DNA of 64,000 bases from Sphingomonas koreensis (lineage in GTDB: Bacteria > Pseudomonadota > Alphaproteobacteria > Sphingomonadales > Sphingomonadaceae): NCBI GenBank assembly GCA_006438735.1, contig RCZF01000004.1:66448-130447 (forward strand), read 5' to 3'. The first letter of the stretch is position 1, and every line of letters starts with the position of its first letter. A program made the translations under genes and the position numbers. The notes beneath the pieces are model-generated. The model was given only the letters and a program-made list of their open reading frames with translations, was not told where the DNA came from and ran no database searches. Below are positions 17,159 through 26,241 of the stretch, piece after piece.

Positions 17159-19453
17159 ATGCCAAAGCGCACATGCCAATCACTGATCGTCCTGCTCTGC
17201 GCAACGGCGTCGCCCGCGGCGCTCGCGCAAACCGCGCCCCCGCCCGACGCCAGCGCCGCCAACCCGGACGATATCATCGTCACGGCGCAGAAGCGCGAGG
17301 AGCGCGAGGTGGATGTGCCGATCACCATCACCGCGCTCAGCGGCGATCGGCTGACCCAACTCGGCGTGTCCGATCTCGATTCGCTGTCGCATTACGTGCC
17401 CGGCCTCAACATCCAGGAACAAAGCGCCAACAATCCCGGCATCGTCATCCGCGGCATCACGTCCGACAGCGGCTCGGCACAGGAAGCCGCGCGCGTCACG
17501 CTTTATTACAACGGCGTGGACATCTCGCGCTCGCGCGGCGCCTATCAGGATCTCTACGACGTCGAACGGATCGAGGTCATCAAGGGCCCGCAGGCGACGC
17601 TGTTCGGCACCGCGTCCGAAGTCGGCGCGGTCAGCATCATTTCGAACAAGCCGCAACCCGGCTTTTCCGGCGAGCTGACCGGCGGCTACGGCAATTACAA
17701 TCAATATCTCGCGCGCGGCTATATCAACGCGGGCAACGACGTCGTCGCCGGCCGGCTCGCCTTCGCGTTCAAGAAGCGCGACGGCTATGTCGAAAACCTT
17801 GCGCCGGGCGAAGACGATCTCAACGGCCAGAACCAGCTCGGCTTTCGCGCTTCGTTGCGGATCAAGCCGACCGACCGGCTGACGATCGACGCGATCGCGA
17901 CCTATGATCGCCAGCGCAATCCCGGCACCGCGTTCGTCTCGGGCAATTTCGCGACCCCGGCCGGTCCCGCCGATCCGCTCGGCGACATCGCCGATCTTGG
18001 CGGCTCGCCTTATTCCGCCGCGGTGCTGGGCGACGCCAAGCTTGGGCTGAAACGCAACGTCTATGACGGCAACGTCACGGTCGATTGGGATTTCGCCGAC
18101 GATTGGGCGCTGACGCTGGTCAACGGCTATCGCCAGTTCGACGCCAACGAAGTGTTCGATGCGGACGGCTCGCGCGCCTGGTATCTCGAATTCGCCGAAG
18201 ACGCCGAGGGCTGGCAGGCCAGCCAGGAAACCCGCGTCGCCTATACCACGCCCACGCTGCGCGCCTCGTTCGGCTTCAACGTCTTCCACGAACAGGGCTT
18301 CCAGCGCGTGCCCTTTTCCACCGAAGAGGGCACCTATCTCCAATGCACGCTGAACATCATCCCGGGCCTGGGCTGCATCGCCCCCGACGGGACCGTGATG
18401 GCGGCGCAAGCGACGGCGCTGCTGACGGGCGGCGCGGCGAGCGCGATCCCCTATCAATCGGTCTACAAGAACAGCGGCAAGAACGACAGCTACTCGGTGT
18501 TCGCCGACGCCACCTGGATCCCGACGCCCAAGCTGGAGATCACCGCCGGCGTGCGCGGCTTGATCGAACAACGCATCAGCCGCTATTCGGCCGATCAGCC
18601 CAATGCGGTGCTTGCCGGCGTGCCGTTGCTGCCGATCGTCAGCACCGAAGGGCAGACCTTCACCGCACGGCGCAGTTATCAGGCGATTCTGCCGCGCTTC
18701 AATGTGCTCTATCGCCTGTCGGACAATATCAATGCTTATGCGACGATCTCCAAGGGCCGCCGCTCGCCCACCGTGCAGCTCGCTTCGGCCGCCGGCGCCG
18801 ACGGCCCGGTCGCCGACGTCACCGACATTCCCGACGAAGTGCTGTGGAATTACGAGGCCGGGCTGAAGGGACGCGCCGGCATTCTTTCGGGCTCGCTGTC
18901 GGTCTATTATGAAACCTACAGCAGCTTCCAGGTCTCGGTCATCGAGAACGGCCAGGCGATCACCGAAAGCGCCGGCTCGGCGAAGAATCTTGGCGTCGAA
19001 GCGGAAGCCCGCCTCGCGCCGAGCAAATGGGTCGATCTGTTCGCCAACATCGGCTTTATCGACGGCGGTATCGACGACAAGGCGCAGAACGGCGAATTCG
19101 CCGGCGATCGTTTCCGGCTCCAGCCGCGGGTCCAGGCCGCCGGTGGCATCGATCTCACCGTCCCGCTCGGCGGCGTCACGCTGTTCGCGACGCCCAGCGT
19201 CACCTATCGCAGCAAAATCTACTTCGAAGTGCCCAACAGCGAGGCGATCAGCCAAAGCAAGGTGACGCTGGTCGATCTGCGCGCCGGCGTCCGGCTCGAT
19301 AACGATCGGCTCGAAATTGCGGGCTTTGTCCACAATCTCACCAACAAACATTATCTGCTGGACGCCGGCAACACCGGCGGCGGCTTCGGCTATCCGACCT
19401 TCATTCCCGACAAGCCCCGCCTATACAGCGTCGAGCTGACGGCGCGCTTCTGA
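17159..19453 (+). CDS. TonB-dependent outer-membrane receptor
   Basis: A 764-aa receptor with a signal peptide (LIVLLCATASPAALAQT). The plug domain follows from DDIIVTAQKREE, with a plug core at GIVIRGITSD and VERIEVIKGPQATLFG. A 22-strand barrel ends in the aromatic VELTARF. The ATG at 17159 has a GGGGGA ribosome site. The plug resembles the broad sphingomonad receptor group with many possible substrates, so no ligand can be named. It is monocistronic here. Confidence 0.93.
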   Translation: MPKRTCQSLIVLLCATASPAALAQTAPPPDASAANPDDIIVTAQKREEREVDVPITITALSGDRLTQLGVSDLDSLSHYVPGLNIQEQSANNPGIVIRGITSDSGSAQEAARVTLYYNGVDISRSRGAYQDLYDVERIEVIKGPQATLFGTASEVGAVSIISNKPQPGFSGELTGGYGNYNQYLARGYINAGNDVVAGRLAFAFKKRDGYVENLAPGEDDLNGQNQLGFRASLRIKPTDRLTIDAIATYDRQRNPGTAFVSGNFATPAGPADPLGDIADLGGSPYSAAVLGDAKLGLKRNVYDGNVTVDWDFADDWALTLVNGYRQFDANEVFDADGSRAWYLEFAEDAEGWQASQETRVAYTTPTLRASFGFNVFHEQGFQRVPFSTEEGTYLQCTLNIIPGLGCIAPDGTVMAAQATALLTGGAASAIPYQSVYKNSGKNDSYSVFADATWIPTPKLEITAGVRGLIEQRISRYSADQPNAVLAGVPLLPIVSTEGQTFTARRSYQAILPRFNVLYRLSDNINAYATISKGRRSPTVQLASAAGADGPVADVTDIPDEVLWNYEAGLKGRAGILSGSLSVYYETYSSFQVSVIENGQAITESAGSAKNLGVEAEARLAPSKWVDLFANIGFIDGGIDDKAQNGEFAGDRFRLQPRVQAAGGIDLTVPLGGVTLFATPSVTYRSKIYFEVPNSEAISQSKVTLVDLRAGVRLDNDRLEIAGFVHNLTNKHYLLDAGNTGGGFGYPTFIPDKPRLYSVELTARF

Positions 19454-19477
19454 GAACAACCCTTCTCTGAGCACGCC

Positions 19478-19579
19478 CCTTCCCCGGCGTAGGCCGGGGC
19501 CCAGTTGCGGGCGGGCCGATAATCGCCGCGCTTCATTAATTCGTCATCCCAACTGGACCCTGGCCTCCGCCGGGGAAGG
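19478..19579. repeat. REPIN-like inverted pair of REP palindromes (copy 1)
   Basis: The arm at 19478-19507 (starting CCTTCCCCGGCG) is nearly the reverse complement of the arm at 19550-19579 (ending CGGGGAAGG). The GTCATCCC-type core is that of REP elements seen at 61.2 and 63.6 kb. It lies between the receptor gene and the convergent OB-fold gene. Confidence 0.75.
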
Positions 19580-19634
19580 CGCAGCTGGATCAGGGCTTGC
19601 CCCCGGCAATTCGCATCGCCGGAGGCAAGCATCT

Positions 19635-20303
19635 TCAGTTCGCGTTTTGCGGCGGCAGCGGCGCGACGCCGCCAGCGGTCCGCGGCGGCTGCCCGTTAGC
19701 GGTGGGCGGCGGCGGCGCTTGGCCGTCTGCCCCGACGGGCGGCGGCAAGGGCGTGCCCGCGCCCGGTCCAGCCGGACCCGCAACACAACCCGGCGGCGGC
19801 GGCGGCGCACCGGGACCACCGCGCGGGCCTGCGCCCGGCGGCGGCGGCGGCGGGGGACCATCGGGGCCGCCGCGGCGCCCGTGCGGCGGTGGCGGCGGCC
19901 CGGCGGGACCGATCGGCTGCACATCGCCTTGGCCATCGACCAGATAGGAGGCGCGCAGTTGCCCGTCGTCATAACGGCCCTGCACCATCACCGGTTGACC
20001 GGCGGTAACGAGCTGTCGTCCGCCGGGCCCGCCGGCATCGACCATCGTCTTGCCGCTGCCGTCCGCAATCGTGAAGCGATCGCCGTAAACCTCGGCGACC
20101 TTGCCCTTCACCGTGACTGGCCCGGTGCGGCTCGACAGCGACGCGATCGCCACCGGCTGCACCGGCGCCATCTCGATCGCCGGCCGCGTCAGCTCGACCG
20201 CGCCGGCGCCGCCCGCCACGCCCAGCGCCAGCACGATCGCCGCGCCGATGCCGATCTGCTGCCTGCGGCTCGCCCGCGGCGTCATACGTTTGAAATCAAC
20301 CAT
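19635..20303 (-). CDS. Exported or anchored OB-fold-like protein with proline/glycine-rich tail
   Basis: A 222-aa protein. A basic N-terminus and one hydrophobic helix (IGIGAAIVLALGVAGGAGAV) give a signal anchor. Residues about 55-135 (VTVKGKVAEVYGDRFTIADG, QPVMVQGRYDDGQLRASYLV) have the beta-strand pattern of a small OB-fold periplasmic domain. The last 85 residues are poly-Pro/Gly repeats. The start at 20303 has a GGAG ribosome site. It is divergent from a two-component system and is a plausible target of it. No enzymatic motif is visible. Confidence 0.75.
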   Translation of the reverse strand: MVDFKRMTPRASRRQQIGIGAAIVLALGVAGGAGAVELTRPAIEMAPVQPVAIASLSSRTGPVTVKGKVAEVYGDRFTIADGSGKTMVDAGGPGGRQLVTAGQPVMVQGRYDDGQLRASYLVDGQGDVQPIGPAGPPPPPHGRRGGPDGPPPPPPPGAGPRGGPGAPPPPPGCVAGPAGPGAGTPLPPPVGADGQAPPPPTANGQPPRTAGGVAPLPPQNAN

Positions 20304-20539
20304 CTCGTCACTCCTCATCTGTTCGGTGACGCCGTTCTACCGCCCCGCCCCGCCGCCCCGCTGAACCGCCGCGTTCAGTTTCGGTTTAAGCACGGCGAAT
20401 AGCGGTTGCGGTTTCCGGCGCCGCGCCAGCACGCTCCCCCGCCCGGCCGCCCAACGACAGTATTCCGTGGGTGGCCGGGTGGGGGAGCGGGCTGGTGCGG
20501 CCCCCCGCAAAGGCGCTAAGCCGAAGCCAAAGGAACATC

Positions 20540-21208
20540 ATGCGCCTGCTGCTGATCGAGGATGACGCCGAGCTTGCCGCCGGAATCGCACGCGCGCTGC
20601 GCGCCGAGCATTTCGCCGTCGATGTCGCCGCCACCGGCATCGATGGCGGTCATCTCGGCGCGACCGAGGCGTATGACGCCGCAGTCCTCGATCTCGGCCT
20701 GCCCGACAAACCCGGCGTCGCCGTGCTCGCCGACTGGCGCGACGCCGGCGTCAATTTGCCGGTGCTGATCCTCACCGCGCGCGACGGCTGGTCGGACAAG
20801 GTCGCCGGCTTCAAGGCGGGCGCCGACGATTATCTCACCAAACCGTTCCATGTCGGCGAACTGGTGATGCGGCTGCGCGCGCTCGTCCGCCGCGCCGCCG
20901 GTCATTCGGCGACGCGGATCGTCTGCGGCAGCCTCGCCTTCGACGCGCAGACCGGGCAGTTCGAGCGCGACGGCCTGCCATTGAAGCTCACCGCGCTCGA
21001 GTGGCGGGTGCTGTCGGCGCTGATGCTGCGCAAGGAGATCGTCGTCGAACGATCCGATCTGATCGAGCGCGTCTATGAAGGCGACGCCGATCCCGATTCG
21101 AACTCGATCGAAGTGATCATCGGCCGATTGCGCCGCAAGATCGGCCATGATCGCATCGAGACGGTGCGCGGCCGCGGCTATCGCCTCACCGCGGACGCGC
21201 CGACGTGA
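20540..21208 (+). CDS. OmpR/PhoB-family response regulator
   Basis: A 222-aa protein with a receiver domain: acidic pocket EDD at residues 7-9, phosphoacceptor Asp51 in LDLGLPD, Lys in YLTKPF. It is followed by a C-terminal winged helix ending in the typical VRGRGYRL. It is a DNA-binding partner for the kinase encoded by the next gene, which overlaps its stop codon. The arrangement resembles QseB/PhoP-type regulators. The divergent OB-fold gene lies about 240 bp away and may be controlled from the shared region. Confidence 0.93.
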   Translation: MRLLLIEDDAELAAGIARALRAEHFAVDVAATGIDGGHLGATEAYDAAVLDLGLPDKPGVAVLADWRDAGVNLPVLILTARDGWSDKVAGFKAGADDYLTKPFHVGELVMRLRALVRRAAGHSATRIVCGSLAFDAQTGQFERDGLPLKLTALEWRVLSALMLRKEIVVERSDLIERVYEGDADPDSNSIEVIIGRLRRKIGHDRIETVRGRGYRLTADAPT

Positions 21209-22617
21209 GGCTGCTGCCGCGCTCGCTCTACGGCCGGTTGCTCGTCACCGGCACGCTAGCGACATTGCTCGCGCTGGTCGTCGCCGGGTTCGCGATCGGC
21301 GCGGTGCTGGAGCGCGTCGTGCTCGCCGGGCTCGATCAGCAGCTCGACGGCGAGATCGCGTTGCTCGCCACCGCGATCGGGCAGGACGGCACGGTCGATC
21401 GCGCCGCCCTCCCCGACGCCGCGCCGTTCGATCGGCCCGATAGCGGGTGGGGCTGGACGATCACGCTGCCGAGCGGCCAGCGCATCGCCAGCGGCGGCGC
21501 GACGCCCGCCACGCTGCCCGCGCCGCGCCATCCGCCGCATCCGCCCGCGCTCCCTGGCGGCGCGCGCGACGTCGCCCCCCCACCGCCGCCCCCGCTGCCG
21601 CGTGACGACGCCCGGCCGTTCGACTGGCGCGATCCGGCCACCGGGCTGCGCCACGGCCGCGCGTGGACGATCGCGACCGCCGCCGGCGCGGTGACGATCG
21701 TCGCGACGGCGCCGCGCGACCTGATCGAACGACCGCTGCGCCAGGCGCTGACGCCGTTGCTAGTCTCGTTGCTGCTGCTCGGCGCGGCGCTGACGCTGGC
21801 GACGCTGGTCCAGCTCCGGCTCGGGCTCGCCCCGCTCGGGCGATTGCGGCGGGCGATCGGGGCGGTGCGCGCCGGCACGGCAAGCGACGTGCCCGACGAT
21901 CAACCGAGCGAACTCGCCCCGCTGGTGCGCGAGCTCAATGCGTTGTTTGGCGAAAATCAGGCCGCGCTCGCCAACGCCCGCGCGCATGCCGCCAATCTCG
22001 CGCACGGGCTCAAGACGCCGCTTGCCACGCTGTCGCTCGAGCTGGCCGCGCCGGGGCGCGATCCCGATGGCCGCCTGACCGTGCTGACCGACCGGATCGA
22101 GCAAGCGGTGCGCCACCACCTCGGCCGCGCCCGCGCCGCCACCGCCCACGGTCCGGCGCGCGTCACAACGCCGCTTGCCGCCGCACTCGACGGCTTAATC
22201 GCGGCGCTTTCGCGGCTCCACGCCGAACGGGGCATCGCCGTCACACATGCCATCGCGCCCGATCTCGCGCTGGCGGTCGATCCGCAGGATCTCGACGAGT
22301 TGCTCGGCAACCTGCTCGACAATGCCTGGCGCTGGGCAGGCAGCGCTGTCGCCATCGACGCCGTTGCCGATTCCACCGGTGGCAGTGCGCGGATCACCGT
22401 GGCCGACGATGGCCCCGGCATTCCCGAAGCCGCGCGCACCGCAGCGCTGGCGCCCGGCCGCCGGCTCGACGAACGCGGCGACGGCCACGGCTTCGGCCTC
22501 GCCATCACCCGCGAGCTGGCCGAACTCTACGGCGGCAGCCTCGCGCTCGAGCACAACCCAGGCGGTGGGCTCGCCGCCATCGTCACGCTGCCGCTGGCGG
22601 TCAGGTCGGTGGCCTGA
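21205..22617 (+). CDS. Sensor histidine kinase partner of the upstream regulator
   Basis: A 470-aa membrane kinase. A first helix (LLVTGTLATLLALVVAGFAIG) and a second near residues 185-205 bracket a periplasmic region of about 150 residues containing a poly-proline tract (APPPPPPLP). HAMP is followed by an H-box with His267 (NLAHGLKTPLATL), N-box LLGNLLDNAW, and G-boxes DDGPGIP and GHGFGLAI. GTG at 21205 overlaps the regulator's TGA, so the pair is translationally coupled. Signal unknown. Confidence 0.93.
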   Translation: MRLLPRSLYGRLLVTGTLATLLALVVAGFAIGAVLERVVLAGLDQQLDGEIALLATAIGQDGTVDRAALPDAAPFDRPDSGWGWTITLPSGQRIASGGATPATLPAPRHPPHPPALPGGARDVAPPPPPPLPRDDARPFDWRDPATGLRHGRAWTIATAAGAVTIVATAPRDLIERPLRQALTPLLVSLLLLGAALTLATLVQLRLGLAPLGRLRRAIGAVRAGTASDVPDDQPSELAPLVRELNALFGENQAALANARAHAANLAHGLKTPLATLSLELAAPGRDPDGRLTVLTDRIEQAVRHHLGRARAATAHGPARVTTPLAAALDGLIAALSRLHAERGIAVTHAIAPDLALAVDPQDLDELLGNLLDNAWRWAGSAVAIDAVADSTGGSARITVADDGPGIPEAARTAALAPGRRLDERGDGHGFGLAITRELAELYGGSLALEHNPGGGLAAIVTLPLAVRSVA

Positions 22618-23047
22618 CGACGACAGCGCCGGTCCGGGTGTTTGGCGGACAGAGTCACACGAATTTCGAGCGATTTATTTTTCTACGGTTCTTTGCCGAC
22701 TTGCTTTTCGCGGACCCGGCCCAAGTCCGCGCGTCGCTGGTGCAGCGCGCTTGGTCAGCGCCACCAACCGAGTCATAACAGCGACGAGCCGAGTCGCTAA
22801 AATGTCATTTACGCTCTTGCGTCGGACTCGGGTTTGGCACAATCTGTAGTAGTTGAGGCCGGGGGCGGACCCAATCACTGGTAGGACAGTGACTGCGACC
22901 TTATATTCGCAGTGCACCTTTTCGTGCGCCCTCGCCACCGGGACGGGGTGAATATTTTCCCCGCGTCGGGCCGTCCGGGTGTAGCATGGAGGTTCGCCTC
23001 CGATTCGAACGGACCGGGAACGGACACGTCGTGTAGCAGGGAGGCGG
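22618..23047. other. Intergenic and leader region upstream of nrdA
   Basis: 430 bp without a supportable gene. It must contain the nrdA promoter. An inverted pair CACTG/CAGTG lies near 22876-22891. A GGAGG-TTCG-CCTCC tetraloop hairpin sits at 22988-23001, about 45 bp before the start codon. I could not find a convincing NrdR box. Long open frames on the minus strand here are shadows. Confidence 0.55.
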
Positions 23048-24973
23048 ATGATGGATTTCAGAGACGGACAGGAGAGCGTGAACGACATGGCGACCGATAC
23101 GATCGAGGCAGCCGCGGCCAACGCAACCGCCACCGTCAAGCAGGCGATGGCAGAGCCCCAGAAGGATCATGGCGCGCGGCCCCAGCCCTATCCGGTCGAG
23201 GTCGATCACAGCCGTGACGATCTGCTCACCGATTTCGGCAAGGATACGCTCAAGGATCGCTATCTGCTGCCCGGCGAGAGCTTCCAGGATTTGTTCGTCC
23301 GCGTCGCCTCGGCCTATGCCGATGACGCCGGCCACGCGCAGCGCATCTATGATTATATCTCGCGGCTGTGGTTCATGCCGGCGACGCCCGTGCTCTCGAA
23401 CGGCGGCACCGGGCGCGGCCTGCCCATTTCCTGCTTCCTCAATTCGGTGCCCGACAGCCTCGAAGGCATCGTCGACACCTGGAACGAGAACGTCTGGCTC
23501 GCCTCGCGCGGCGGCGGCATCGGCACCTATTGGGGTAACGTCCGCGGCATCGGCGAGCCGGTCGGCCTCAACGGCAAGACCAGCGGCATCATCCCGTTCG
23601 TCCGCGTGATGGATTCGCTCACGCTGGCGATCAGCCAAGGCTCACTGCGTCGCGGCTCGGCCGCTTGCTATCTCGATATCTCGCATCCCGAGATCGAGGA
23701 ATTTCTCGAAATCAGAAAGCCTTCTGGCGATTTCAACAGAAAGGCTCTCAACCTCCACCACGGCGTGCTGATCCCCGACGCCTTCATGGAAGCGGTGCGC
23801 GCGGGCGCCGAGTGGAACCTGCTCAGCCCCAAGGACGGATCGGTTCGCGCCACCGTCGATGCGCGGTCGCTGTTTCAGAAACTGGTCGAGACTCGCCTCG
23901 CAACCGGCGAGCCCTACATCATTTTCGCCGATCACGTGAACAAGGCGATGCCCAAGCATCACCGTGATGTCGGCCTCAAGGTCTCGACCTCGAACCTGTG
24001 TTCCGAAATCACCCTGCCCACCGGCAAGGACCAGTTCGGCAAGGATCGCACCGCGGTGTGCTGCCTCTCCTCGCTCAACATGGAAACATGGGATCAGTGG
24101 AAGGACGACAAGGGCTTTATCGAGGACGTCATGCGCTTCCTCGACAATGTGTTGACCGATTTCATCGATCGCGCCGAGCCGGGCATGGCCAACGCCGCTT
24201 ATTCGGCCGCGCGCGAGCGGTCGGTCGGCTTGGGCGTGATGGGCTTCCACTCCTTCCTCCAGGCGCGCGGGCTGCCGTTCGAAGGGGCGATGGCGAAGAG
24301 CTGGAACCTCAAGGTTTTCAAGCATATCCGCGGGCAAGTTGACGAGGCGTCGATGAACCTCGCGATCGAGCGAGGCGCTTGCCCCGACGCGGCCGATCAG
24401 GGCGTGATGGAGCGTTTCTCGTGCAAGATGGCGATCGCGCCGACCGCGTCGATCAGCATCATCTGCGGCGGCGCGAGCGCGTGCATCGAGCCGATCCCGG
24501 CGAATATCTACACGCACAAGACGCTGAGCGGCTCGTGGTCGGTCAGGAACCCGCACCTCGAACGGTTGCTGATCGAAAAGTCGAAGAATGCCGATGCAGT
24601 GTGGAATTCGATTCTCGAGCGCGGCGGCTCGGTCCAGCATCTCGATTTCCTGTCGGCCGAGGAAAAGGATTGCTTCAAGACCAGCTTCGAGATCGATCAG
24701 CGCTGGCTGCTCGAGCTTGCCGGCGATCGCACGCCCTATATCGATCAGGCGCAATCGCTCAATCTGTTCATCCCCGCCGATGTCGAGAAATGGGACCTGC
24801 TGATGCTCCACTTCCGCGCGTGGGAGCTGGGCATCAAGTCGCTCTATTACCTCCGCTCGAAATCGATCCAGCGCGCCGGGTTCGCCGGTGGCGTCGAGGC
24901 GGACAACACGCCCGAGCTCGCCAAGTTCGAGCTCGAGACGACGGACTATGATGAATGTCTGGCGTGTCAGTAG
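23048..24973 (+). CDS. nrdA: Class I ribonucleoside-diphosphate reductase, alpha subunit
   Basis: A 641-aa catalytic subunit reducing ribonucleotides to deoxyribonucleotides for DNA synthesis. Visible are LPISCFLNS (first redox cysteine), the active-site segment STSNLCSEI, the phosphate-binding MAIAPTASISII and the C-terminal redox pair CLAC. The reductase barrel begins near residue 60, so the roughly 90-residue N-terminal ATP-cone found in E. coli NrdA is absent. Two adjacent ATGs (23048, 23051) follow a GGGAGG ribosome site. The partner gene nrdB is 1.3 kb downstream. Confidence 0.95.
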   Translation: MMDFRDGQESVNDMATDTIEAAAANATATVKQAMAEPQKDHGARPQPYPVEVDHSRDDLLTDFGKDTLKDRYLLPGESFQDLFVRVASAYADDAGHAQRIYDYISRLWFMPATPVLSNGGTGRGLPISCFLNSVPDSLEGIVDTWNENVWLASRGGGIGTYWGNVRGIGEPVGLNGKTSGIIPFVRVMDSLTLAISQGSLRRGSAACYLDISHPEIEEFLEIRKPSGDFNRKALNLHHGVLIPDAFMEAVRAGAEWNLLSPKDGSVRATVDARSLFQKLVETRLATGEPYIIFADHVNKAMPKHHRDVGLKVSTSNLCSEITLPTGKDQFGKDRTAVCCLSSLNMETWDQWKDDKGFIEDVMRFLDNVLTDFIDRAEPGMANAAYSAARERSVGLGVMGFHSFLQARGLPFEGAMAKSWNLKVFKHIRGQVDEASMNLAIERGACPDAADQGVMERFSCKMAIAPTASISIICGGASACIEPIPANIYTHKTLSGSWSVRNPHLERLLIEKSKNADAVWNSILERGGSVQHLDFLSAEEKDCFKTSFEIDQRWLLELAGDRTPYIDQAQSLNLFIPADVEKWDLLMLHFRAWELGIKSLYYLRSKSIQRAGFAGGVEADNTPELAKFELETTDYDECLACQ

Positions 24974-24980
24974 CGGGCGG

Positions 24981-25006
24981 CTTCGGATTGCCTGAGCAAT
25001 CCGAAG
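24981..25006 (+). terminator. Hairpin after nrdA
   Basis: CTTCGGATTGC pairs perfectly over 11 bp with GCAATCCGAAG around a CTGA loop, 8 bp after the nrdA stop. There is no T-tract, so it may protect the mRNA 3' end rather than terminate transcription. Confidence 0.55.
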
Positions 25007-25106
25007 ACTCGCCACGTCGGGCAGCGGGCCGGCATAGCCGGCTCGTCTGACGGCGCGGCGGTTGGAGAAGAGAAGATGGCGGCACCATATCACGACCCAC
25101 AGAAAA

Positions 25107-25145
25107 CCCCGGCCCGCGCGAAGCGGACCGGGGCGTTTCTGCGTC
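25107..25145. terminator. Bidirectional terminator between nrdA and the DUF2171 gene
   Basis: CCCCGG-CCCGC and GCGG-ACCGGGG form a GC-rich stem. CGTTTCT follows on the plus strand, and on the minus strand the stem is followed by TTTTCTG. It sits between convergent genes. Confidence 0.7.
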
Positions 25146-25201
25146 GTCGTGCGCAGCCTGTCAGCGCAGCGCCCGCCCCCGACAGGGGCGAGCGCGCCGC
25201 C

Positions 25202-25462
25202 TCACTTCTCTTCTTCGAAGGTCACCGCGACGTCGCCGTTGGCGCTCAACCGCACCTTATCGCCCTCGACATCGGCGACGAGGCCGAACGAGATGTAGTG
25301 ATGATGCCCTTCGTGCCCGCCGGATCCTTCGGCAACCTGGGCGCCGCTGTCCTTCTTGGTCAGCTTGATCCGGTCGCCGTCCATATGGTCGACGGTGCCG
25401 ACATGGACGCCGTCGGCGCCGATGACTTCCATATGTTCCTTGATGTCGCTCTTATCGACCAT
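25202..25462 (-). CDS. DUF2171 (PRC-barrel-like) protein
   Basis: An 86-aa soluble protein. The core VDKSDIKEHMEVIGADG, then VGTVDHMDGDRIKL, matches small DUF2171/PRC-barrel proteins common in sphingomonads. A His-rich loop (GGHEGHHHY) interrupts it, and the C-terminus is acidic. The role is unknown; stress-linked expression has been suggested for relatives. The start at 25462 has an AGGAG ribosome site; an upstream open frame to 25618 is spurious. It is divergent from the lipoprotein gene. Confidence 0.85.
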   Translation of the reverse strand: MVDKSDIKEHMEVIGADGVHVGTVDHMDGDRIKLTKKDSGAQVAEGSGGHEGHHHYISFGLVADVEGDKVRLSANGDVAVTFEEEK

Positions 25463-25486
25463 GCGAATTCTCCTCATGTTGGTTCG

Positions 25487-25798
25487 GTGGGGAAACGAGC
25501 CGCGCGCCGCTTGGTTGCGCTCTCCCCGATCACCGCGCTCGCGGCGTGCGCGCAGCAGGTGTCGAGCGCGGTCGCCCATACGCCCGACACGCCCGGCTTC
25601 CTGCTCGGCTTGTGGCACGGTTTCATCTTCCCGGTCGCCTGGCTGCTGTCGCTGGTGATGCCAGACGTCGCGATCTACGCGGTGCCGAACAACGGCGGCT
25701 GGTACGATTTCGGCTATTTCCTCGGCATCGTCGTGTTCGGCGTCGGCGCGCGCAAGGGCGGCAAGACCGTGACCGTCTATCGCGATCGCCGCCGGTGA
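25487..25798 (+). CDS. Small lipoprotein with membrane segment
   Basis: A 103-aa product starting at GTG 25487. A basic start (KRAARR) is followed by a hydrophobic stretch and lipobox LAAC, giving a lipidated Cys near residue 21. The mature part has a hydrophobic region (WHGFIFPVAWLLSLVMPDVAIY) and YFLGIVVFGVGARKGG. From memory, similar small proteins are annotated only as hypothetical. Its stop overlaps the start of the next tiny gene, forming an operon leading into nrdB. Confidence 0.72.
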   Translation: MGKRAARRLVALSPITALAACAQQVSSAVAHTPDTPGFLLGLWHGFIFPVAWLLSLVMPDVAIYAVPNNGGWYDFGYFLGIVVFGVGARKGGKTVTVYRDRRR

Positions 25799-26007
25799 GC
25801 GCCGCCCCCGCCTTCCTCACCGCGCCGGCGATCATGGCGCTGGTCGCCACCGCTGCGGCGATCGCCGCGACCTATGCCGTCACGCGGCCGGCCCGTTCCG
25901 AACAAGCCGTTTACGCCGGCCGACTGATCGCGACGATGCTGGCGGCACTGGCGGTGATCCTTGGCGCGTTCTCTTTTGCGCTCGGCTCGTGGGGGCCGGG
26001 GCGATGA
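25795..26007 (+). CDS. Tiny two-helix membrane protein
   Basis: A 70-aa protein with two hydrophobic helices (IMALVATAAAIAATYAV and LIATMLAALAVILGAFSFAL). GTG at 25795 overlaps the preceding TGA, and its own TGA overlaps the ATG of the next gene, so translation is coupled on both sides. No family was recognised. Confidence 0.65.
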   Translation: MSAAPAFLTAPAIMALVATAAAIAATYAVTRPARSEQAVYAGRLIATMLAALAVILGAFSFALGSWGPGR

Positions 26008-26222
26008 TGGAATCCTTCCATATCACGGTTGGCGGCGCCGAAATCCTGATCGGGCTAGGCTTCCTGTTCGTCGCGCCCGGCCCCCATCCGAACGACCCGG
26101 AAGACCCCGAGGCGGCGCGCGCCGTGATCGCGGATCGCCACCGACGACGACGCTATATCGGTCTCTTGCTTATCCTTTTCGGCGCGGCCCAATTGCTGCC
26201 GGCCTTCATCCCTTCACGCTGA
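26004..26222 (+). CDS. Tiny two-helix membrane protein upstream of nrdB
   Basis: A 72-aa protein: helix one is ITVGGAEILIGLGFLFVA, then a charged loop (NDPEDPEAARAV, RHRRRR), then helix two, YIGLLLILFGAAQLL. ATG at 26004 overlaps the preceding stop codon. nrdB starts 20 bp after its stop with its own AGGAG site, so nrdB may be read from the same transcript. Function unknown. Confidence 0.7.
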   Translation: MMESFHITVGGAEILIGLGFLFVAPGPHPNDPEDPEAARAVIADRHRRRRYIGLLLILFGAAQLLPAFIPSR

Positions 26223-26241
26223 TCCGCTCAGGAGTAACCCC

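Noticed and set aside
17180..19351. 723-aa open frame on the minus strand
   Set aside because: It lies fully antisense to a clear TonB receptor. It has biased Arg/Asp composition and no motif, a usual shadow in GC-rich DNA.
22901..23638. 245-aa minus-strand frame over the nrdA leader
   Set aside because: It overlaps the nrdA start antisense and has no recognisable motif.
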